This document shows positions 60,192-64,000 of a stretch of 64,000 nt of DNA, in pieces. Under the pieces are notes generated by a model that made no database searches, was not told the origin of the DNA, and worked only from the letters and a program-made list of their open reading frames with translations. A program made the translations under genes and the position numbers. Position 1 is the stretch's first letter; every line of letters begins with the position of its first letter. Source of the DNA: Neisseria bergeri (GTDB taxonomy: Bacteria > Pseudomonadota > Gammaproteobacteria > Burkholderiales > Neisseriaceae); assembly GCA_003044455.1 (NCBI GenBank), contig POWY01000003.1, positions 145,816 through 209,815 of the forward strand, read 5' to 3'.

Positions 60192-61946
60192 ATGAAAATC
60201 AAGACAATTGAAATCAAGAACTGGCGTTCTATTAAAGAACTAAAAATTACAGCACAAGATTTGATGATTATTATCGGTCAAAATAATCATGGGAAATCCA
60301 ACTTGCTTTCGGCTGTTTTGTTCTTTTTTGGTGAAGTTAAACATCAAGATTTAGACTTTTCACAAGGAGCAAAGGAACTTTTTGTGGAAATAGAATTTAT
60401 GGAGCTTGATGAACAAGATAAAACAACATTTGAAAAATATTTAACTCAACAGAAAACAATTAGAGTTAGGAAAACCGCTTATCTTGGTGGCAGTTTTGAA
60501 TATAAAGGTTGGGTGCAAACTTGTTCAGAAGACTACTTAAAAGAAGAAAATGCAAGAAATTATACGAGACGAGAAACGGCTAACAGTCTAGCTTTTCATC
60601 CTTATTTGCCCAATACAGGCAGATTAACAATACAGCATATTATTGATGCTCAAAAAGAATATATTGAAAAAAATTATTCCACTCTTTCATTTAATTATGA
60701 GTTGGAAACAACTAACTTTATGGGACTTAAATCTGTTGCTAAAGGAATTTTTGGTGATATTTATTTCTTGCCAGCAATTAAGAATGCTGCTGACGATTTT
60801 ACTTCAAAAGATACAAGTATTTTTGGGAAATTACTTGGTGAAGTTGTAGAAACAATGTCCTTAGATAATTCAGATTGGAAAGGAGCAAAACAGCAGCTAA
60901 CAGATTTATTTTCTACATTCAATAAATATGTTGATGGTGTAGAAAATGAGGCTCGACCTGAACAATTAGCTAACCTAGAAAAAGAACTCTCACAGGAGCT
61001 GTCGTCTTGGAATGCAAATTTTGATATTGAATTAAGCATGCCTGATATTGATGCAATTTTAAAATCAAGTGCTTCTGTGTGGATTAACGATGGAACACGA
61101 ACGGATATTGCACGCAAAGGACATGGTTTGCAACGTGCTGTAACTATTGCCCTTATTCAATTGATTGCAAAACGTCAATTACAGAACTCAAATAATACCG
61201 AAACTACTAATCGGGCAGTCTCTAAATCTCGATATTTTATTTTTGAAGAGCCTGAACTGTATTTACACCCACAAGCTCAAAGAGCTTTATTTGATAGCTT
61301 CGTAAACTTATCTGAAACTGGCAGTCAGGTTATTTTATGTACACATTCCAGTAATCTTATCAGTATGGACAAGCATAAATCTATTTATATTATTAAAAAG
61401 GAGAACGAACAAACTGGTAGCAAAGTAACTCAATGTGAGGAGGATTTATTCGATGGAAACCAAAAGAGTGAATGGAACTTATCTTATTGGATTAACCCAG
61501 ATAGAGGGGAGTTGTTTTTTGCTGAAAAAGTGATTTTAGTAGAAGGACAAACAGATAAAGTTGTTATTCCCGCACTGGCAAATCAATTAGGTATTTTTAA
61601 ATACAGCTATACTATTATTGACTGCGGGTCAAAACAGAATATTCCTTTGTATATTAGATTGTTAAATAAGTTTAGTATTCCATATGTTGCTGTGTATGAC
61701 AAAGACCATCAGTTAGGCAAGAAACAACAAGCAATTGAAGCTGCTGATTCTGCTACAAAAGCAATTTTAGATGAGGTTATTAACGAACTAGGTATTGCCA
61801 TTGAATTAAGTAACGATATAGAAGAGGAGCTTGGTTATACAAGTAGCAAATCAGGAAAGCCATATCAAGCCCTACAATATATTAAATCTGATGAATTTAA
61901 ATTATCCGAAGATTTTGAGGAAAAAATTAGAAAAATTTATGAATAG
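60192..61946 (+). CDS. OLD-family ATP-dependent endonuclease (AAA15 ATPase plus TOPRIM)
   Basis: 584 residues, strongly AT-rich. The N-terminal ABC-like ATPase begins MKIKTIEIKNWRSIKEL, with Walker A IIGQNNHGKSNLL, a coiled insert, the signature region RKGHGLQRAVTIALIQL, Walker B FIFEEPELYLHPQAQ and the switch VILCTHSSNLIS. The C-terminal TOPRIM domain (from about residue 445) has EKVILVEGQTDKVVIPAL and VAVYDKDHQLG. Related OLD nucleases act in phage defence, alone or with a helicase (Gabija). No UvrD-type partner is adjacent, so this looks like a stand-alone form. AAGGAAAAAA precedes the ATG. Confidence 0.82.
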   Translation: MKIKTIEIKNWRSIKELKITAQDLMIIIGQNNHGKSNLLSAVLFFFGEVKHQDLDFSQGAKELFVEIEFMELDEQDKTTFEKYLTQQKTIRVRKTAYLGGSFEYKGWVQTCSEDYLKEENARNYTRRETANSLAFHPYLPNTGRLTIQHIIDAQKEYIEKNYSTLSFNYELETTNFMGLKSVAKGIFGDIYFLPAIKNAADDFTSKDTSIFGKLLGEVVETMSLDNSDWKGAKQQLTDLFSTFNKYVDGVENEARPEQLANLEKELSQELSSWNANFDIELSMPDIDAILKSSASVWINDGTRTDIARKGHGLQRAVTIALIQLIAKRQLQNSNNTETTNRAVSKSRYFIFEEPELYLHPQAQRALFDSFVNLSETGSQVILCTHSSNLISMDKHKSIYIIKKENEQTGSKVTQCEEDLFDGNQKSEWNLSYWINPDRGELFFAEKVILVEGQTDKVVIPALANQLGIFKYSYTIIDCGSKQNIPLYIRLLNKFSIPYVAVYDKDHQLGKKQQAIEAADSATKAILDEVINELGIAIELSNDIEEELGYTSSKSGKPYQALQYIKSDEFKLSEDFEEKIRKIYE

Positions 61947-62038
61947 TCTAGATGAGGCAGTCTAAAAACCCACAATCCGATTTTCAGGCTGCCCATCCCC
62001 TTATAATCCCCCACCCAAAAACCACAGTACCTACCGCT

Positions 62039-62278
62039 ATGCCCGAACTCCCCGAAGTAGAAACCACCTTGCGCGGCATCGCCCCGCATATCCTCCGCCA
62101 AACCGTCTGTGCCGTAACCGTCCGCCAGCCCAAACTGCGCTGGCAAATTCCGCCCGCGCTGCCCGAAACCCTGCGCGGGTTGGTGGTGCACGAATGCCGC
62201 CGCCGCGCCAAATACCTGCTGATTCGTTTTGACACAGGCGTGCTGCTGGTTCATTTGGGTATGTCGGGCAGCAAGTAG
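62039..62278 (+). pseudogene. mutM: MutM (formamidopyrimidine-DNA glycosylase) N-terminal fragment
   Basis: 79 residues beginning [19 protein letters not shown], the MutM N-terminus with its catalytic proline. It runs to [11 protein letters not shown] and then stops, at the point where intact MutM reads LGMSG-L. The H2TH and zinc-finger domains are missing, out of the usual 270-odd residues. A kingDUS-like GGCAGCCTGAA (inverted) lies just upstream near 61976. Confidence 0.85.
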
Positions 62279-62419
62279 TAGCCTGCATCAAACCGCGTGC
62301 GTGCCTTTTGAAACACATTCCACCTACAAATCACGCCAAACTTGGAATCCGTGTGTAGGGTGTGTGCGGTACGCACGCACGCGGTCTTTCTAGATCACTT
62401 CCCTTTCCACCCAAGCTAA

Positions 62420-62450
62420 AGGTCGTCTGAAACCCATTTTCAGATGACCT
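62420..62450. terminator. Inverted mucDUS pair
   Basis: AGGTCGTCTGAA at 62420-62431 and TTCAGATGACCT (one mismatch) at 62439-62450 form a hairpin. This is the last non-native dialect copy before AT-DUS resumes at 62833. Confidence 0.65.
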
Positions 62451-62549
62451 TTTGCCACTTTACAAAGCAAAGATTCTCGCCACTCTCTCCCCAAACGTCA
62501 TCTGAACCAGTAAACTTCCCATATTTCAAAAACTTCTTGGAAGCCAACC

Positions 62550-62781
62550 ATGCCCCGTATCCATCCGCTCCACCTGTTCCCGCCCCATATCGCCGAACGC
62601 GGCCTGTTGTGTTTTCAACAGGGCAAGGTTCGCGATGTCCGAAAAACTTCCGCCGGGCGTTATCGGGCGGAGATGCGCGGTTCGGAAAACTATTGGGTAT
62701 AGTTGAAGTTGGATAGTGATTTGTATATTAAAGACGAAGGCTGCAATTGTCCTTATGTCTAAGAGTGCAAACATACCTTAA
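62550..62781 (+). pseudogene. SWIM zinc-finger protein fragment
   Basis: The frame MPRIHPLHLFPPHIAERGLL, then FQQGKVRDVRKTSAGRYRA, is broken by TAG at 62700-62702 and TAA at 62760-62762. Read through, it continues LKLDSDLYIKDEGCNCPYV-(stop)-ECKHT, which gives the CxC-x4-CxH SWIM motif. Such domains begin SNF2-type helicases. Nothing of the helicase remains. Confidence 0.65.
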
Positions 62782-62832
62782 ATTACTATATTACATAGGC
62801 AAAATACAAGCCTATAAAGAATTGGAAATATA

Positions 62833-62862
62833 ATGCCGTCTGAAAATATCTTCAGACGGCAT
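62833..62862. terminator. Inverted AT-DUS pair
   Basis: ATGCCGTCTGAA at 62833-62844 and TTCAGACGGC at 62851-62860, separating the SWIM remnant from the nucleotidase remnant. Confidence 0.7.
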
Positions 62863-62958
62863 TATAAAATCTGTTCACCTTTTCAGATGAGTAATGTACA
62901 CCCCTATACGATTTTTGCTACCATGCCCCATAAATCCACGGCTAAAGATATCCTTATT

Positions 62959-63285
62959 ATGTCCTATGATTTATCGAAACGACTTGTAATCGGCTTAGCA
63001 TCAAGTGCCTTATTCGACTTATCCGAATCGGATAATATATTTAGAACGGAAGGGGCAGAAACCTATAGGCAATATCAGAGGGAAAAACAAAACCATCCCC
63101 TAAAAAAGCGTTGTCTTTCCATTTATCAAAAACTCTGTCAATCAATGAAATAAACCTAAACGACCCACCGATTGGGTTTATTCTTTTATCCGGAAACAAT
63201 CCAGATACGGATTACGAGTCATAACTATAGGCTTAATATTACACGATTCTCATTCCCTCAAGGCGGAAACCCGCACAAATACTAA
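62959..63285 (+). pseudogene. 5'-nucleotidase (cN-I type) remnant
   Basis: It starts MSYDLSKRLVIGLASSALFD and LSESDNIFRTEGAETYRQYQ. At the A6 run after NHPL (near 63099) the frame slips. The +1 frame continues KALSFHLSKTLSINEINLND and GFILLSGNNPDTD. After a further break GLNITRFSFPQGGNPHKY follows to 63285. These match in order the cytosolic 5'-nucleotidase family (LLSRNNPDTG, YGLDITR). At least two frameshifts make it inactive. Confidence 0.72.
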
Positions 63286-63313
63286 AACACTATCGATTGA
63301 TTTGTAAACAAGC

Positions 63314-63763
63314 CTACTTAAGTAACTTGCAGTCCTTATCATTTCCTTTAAAATAATCCAGCCCATCATTACACGAACTGGCGGACTTCTTGCAAATAAA
63401 GGTTACTAGATTTTCATTCATCTTAATAATAAAAGGATTTTTATCTTTATCTATGGCTACCGCCTTCAACATAAATTTACTGTCTAAAGCCCCGCGCGCG
63501 ATTCCATTCAAACGGATACAAAAGCCTTCTGCCTCTTTAATCGGCAAACTTGGCCATTTGGTAGATGTTTGTTTAAACCTCCCATTCTGCAGATAAAACT
63601 TTTCCATAAAATGTGCATTTTCTAACAAGGCTGCCCGCACTGCATTTATCTTTGCTTTCTCAACATAATTGCGATAGCTCGGATAAACAATTAAAGCAAG
63701 TACAGACAATATCAAGACCACTGATATTAATTCAACCAGCGTAAACCCCCTATTATCAGTCAT
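63314..63763 (-). CDS. comP: DNA-uptake minor pilin ComP
   Basis: A 149-residue type IV pilin. The short leader MTDNRG precedes FTLVELISVVLILSVLALIV, with Glu5 of the mature protein intact, followed by YPSYRNYVEKAKINAVRAAL. The C-terminal part has four cysteines, in EGFCIRL, VTFICKKSASSC and DKDCKLLK, able to form the two disulfides of ComP. ComP is the DNA receptor that recognises the uptake sequence. Its presence fits the DUS-rich genome and the imported DNA nearby. Confidence 0.9.
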   Translation of the reverse strand: MTDNRGFTLVELISVVLILSVLALIVYPSYRNYVEKAKINAVRAALLENAHFMEKFYLQNGRFKQTSTKWPSLPIKEAEGFCIRLNGIARGALDSKFMLKAVAIDKDKNPFIIKMNENLVTFICKKSASSCNDGLDYFKGNDKDCKLLK

Positions 63764-63850
63764 TACTTTACTTCCAATAAGAACAGATTATTCAACATAT
63801 TTCTTTGAACAGACTTACTATTCCATTCGGCAGTATACATATTTCCCGCC

Positions 63851-64000
63851 CTATTTTTTAGCCGCGGGCAGCACCGGTTTGGCGGGGGCTTTGGGTGCGG
63901 GCGCGCCGACCGAAGCCTGGTCCTTCAGCTTCGCCAGCACCGCCGGGCCGATGCCCTTCACCTTCGTCAACTCGTCCACAGACTTGAACGCACCGTTTTG
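63851..64000 (-). CDS. comE: ComEA-type competence protein, C-terminal part (start outside window)
   Basis: The last 49 codons of a minus-strand gene. KSVDELTKVKGIGPAVLAKL is a helix-hairpin-helix DNA-binding motif, followed by the Ala/Pro/Lys-rich tail GAPAPKAPAKPVLPAAKK. This matches neisserial ComE, a periplasmic DNA-binding protein. In Neisseria comE copies lie next to rRNA operons, so an rRNA operon may follow beyond the window. Confidence 0.85.
   Translation of the reverse strand, partial: QNGAFKSVDELTKVKGIGPAVLAKLKDQASVGAPAPKAPAKPVLPAAKK

Noticed and set aside
60192..61946. Gabija system (GajA)
   Set aside because: No GajB/UvrD-type helicase gene is adjacent; the next gene is a mutM fragment.
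62281..62400. Possible tRNA-like fold in the GC-rich repeats after the mutM fragment
   Set aside because: The sequence is a repeat of GTGTGTAGGG/GTACGCACGC type without a T-loop GGTTCRA box or acceptor stem.

Overview
The window is chromosomal DNA of a pathogenic Neisseria, most like N. meningitidis (N. gonorrhoeae or a close relative is not excluded). The evidence is the dense 12-mer DNA uptake sequence ATGCCGTCTGAA, often as inverted pairs at gene ends, together with Correia elements, dRS3 (NIME) repeat arrays, and hpuAB, slam2, app, fetA, lpt3 and comP. Genes were named from protein motifs I could read; no database search was run.

Layout. 0-3.4 kb: end of an aldehyde dehydrogenase, a PPK2 polyphosphate kinase, and a PabB-PabC fusion for folate synthesis. 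3.4-8.7 kb: haemoglobin-haptoglobin iron locus, with slam2 divergent from hpuA-hpuB; the hpuA poly-G tract is in frame. 8.7-21 kb: repeat array, mnmE, a small gene pair whose second member is frameshifted, the autotransporter app with an enlarged coiled-coil linker, a poly-G-frameshifted isoprenylcysteine-methyltransferase-like gene with a foreign uptake-sequence dialect, and glnE. 21-27 kb: luxS, cyaY, lptM-lysA, a lipoprotein, and a two-gene Na+ symporter with a 30-residue partner. 27-30 kb: groES-groEL among repeats.

30-37.4 kb: enterobactin-type siderophore import, consisting of fetA (10-C promoter tract), the binding protein fetB, permeases fetC and fetD, an FmdE-like gene and the ATPase. 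37-51.5 kb: housekeeping genes including glnB, purL, gloB, mgtE, hslO, nlpC, an LrgAB/CidAB-like pair, argJ and clcA.

51.6-62.8 kb is the accessory region. The DEAH helicase gene hrpA is broken in two. Between the halves lie an AT-rich HaeII/NgoBI-like restriction-modification pair, a duplicated scrap of hrpA, and lpt3 (lipooligosaccharide phosphoethanolamine transferase). After hrpA comes an AT-rich OLD-family ATPase/TOPRIM nuclease, then fragments of mutM, a SWIM-domain gene and a 5'-nucleotidase. Across 53.0-62.5 kb the uptake sequences change from AT-DUS to dialects of other Neisseriaceae, so this looks like an imported defence island. The window ends with comP, the DUS-binding pilin, and the 3' part of a comEA-type gene.

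I saw no tRNA, rRNA, CRISPR array or complete insertion sequence.
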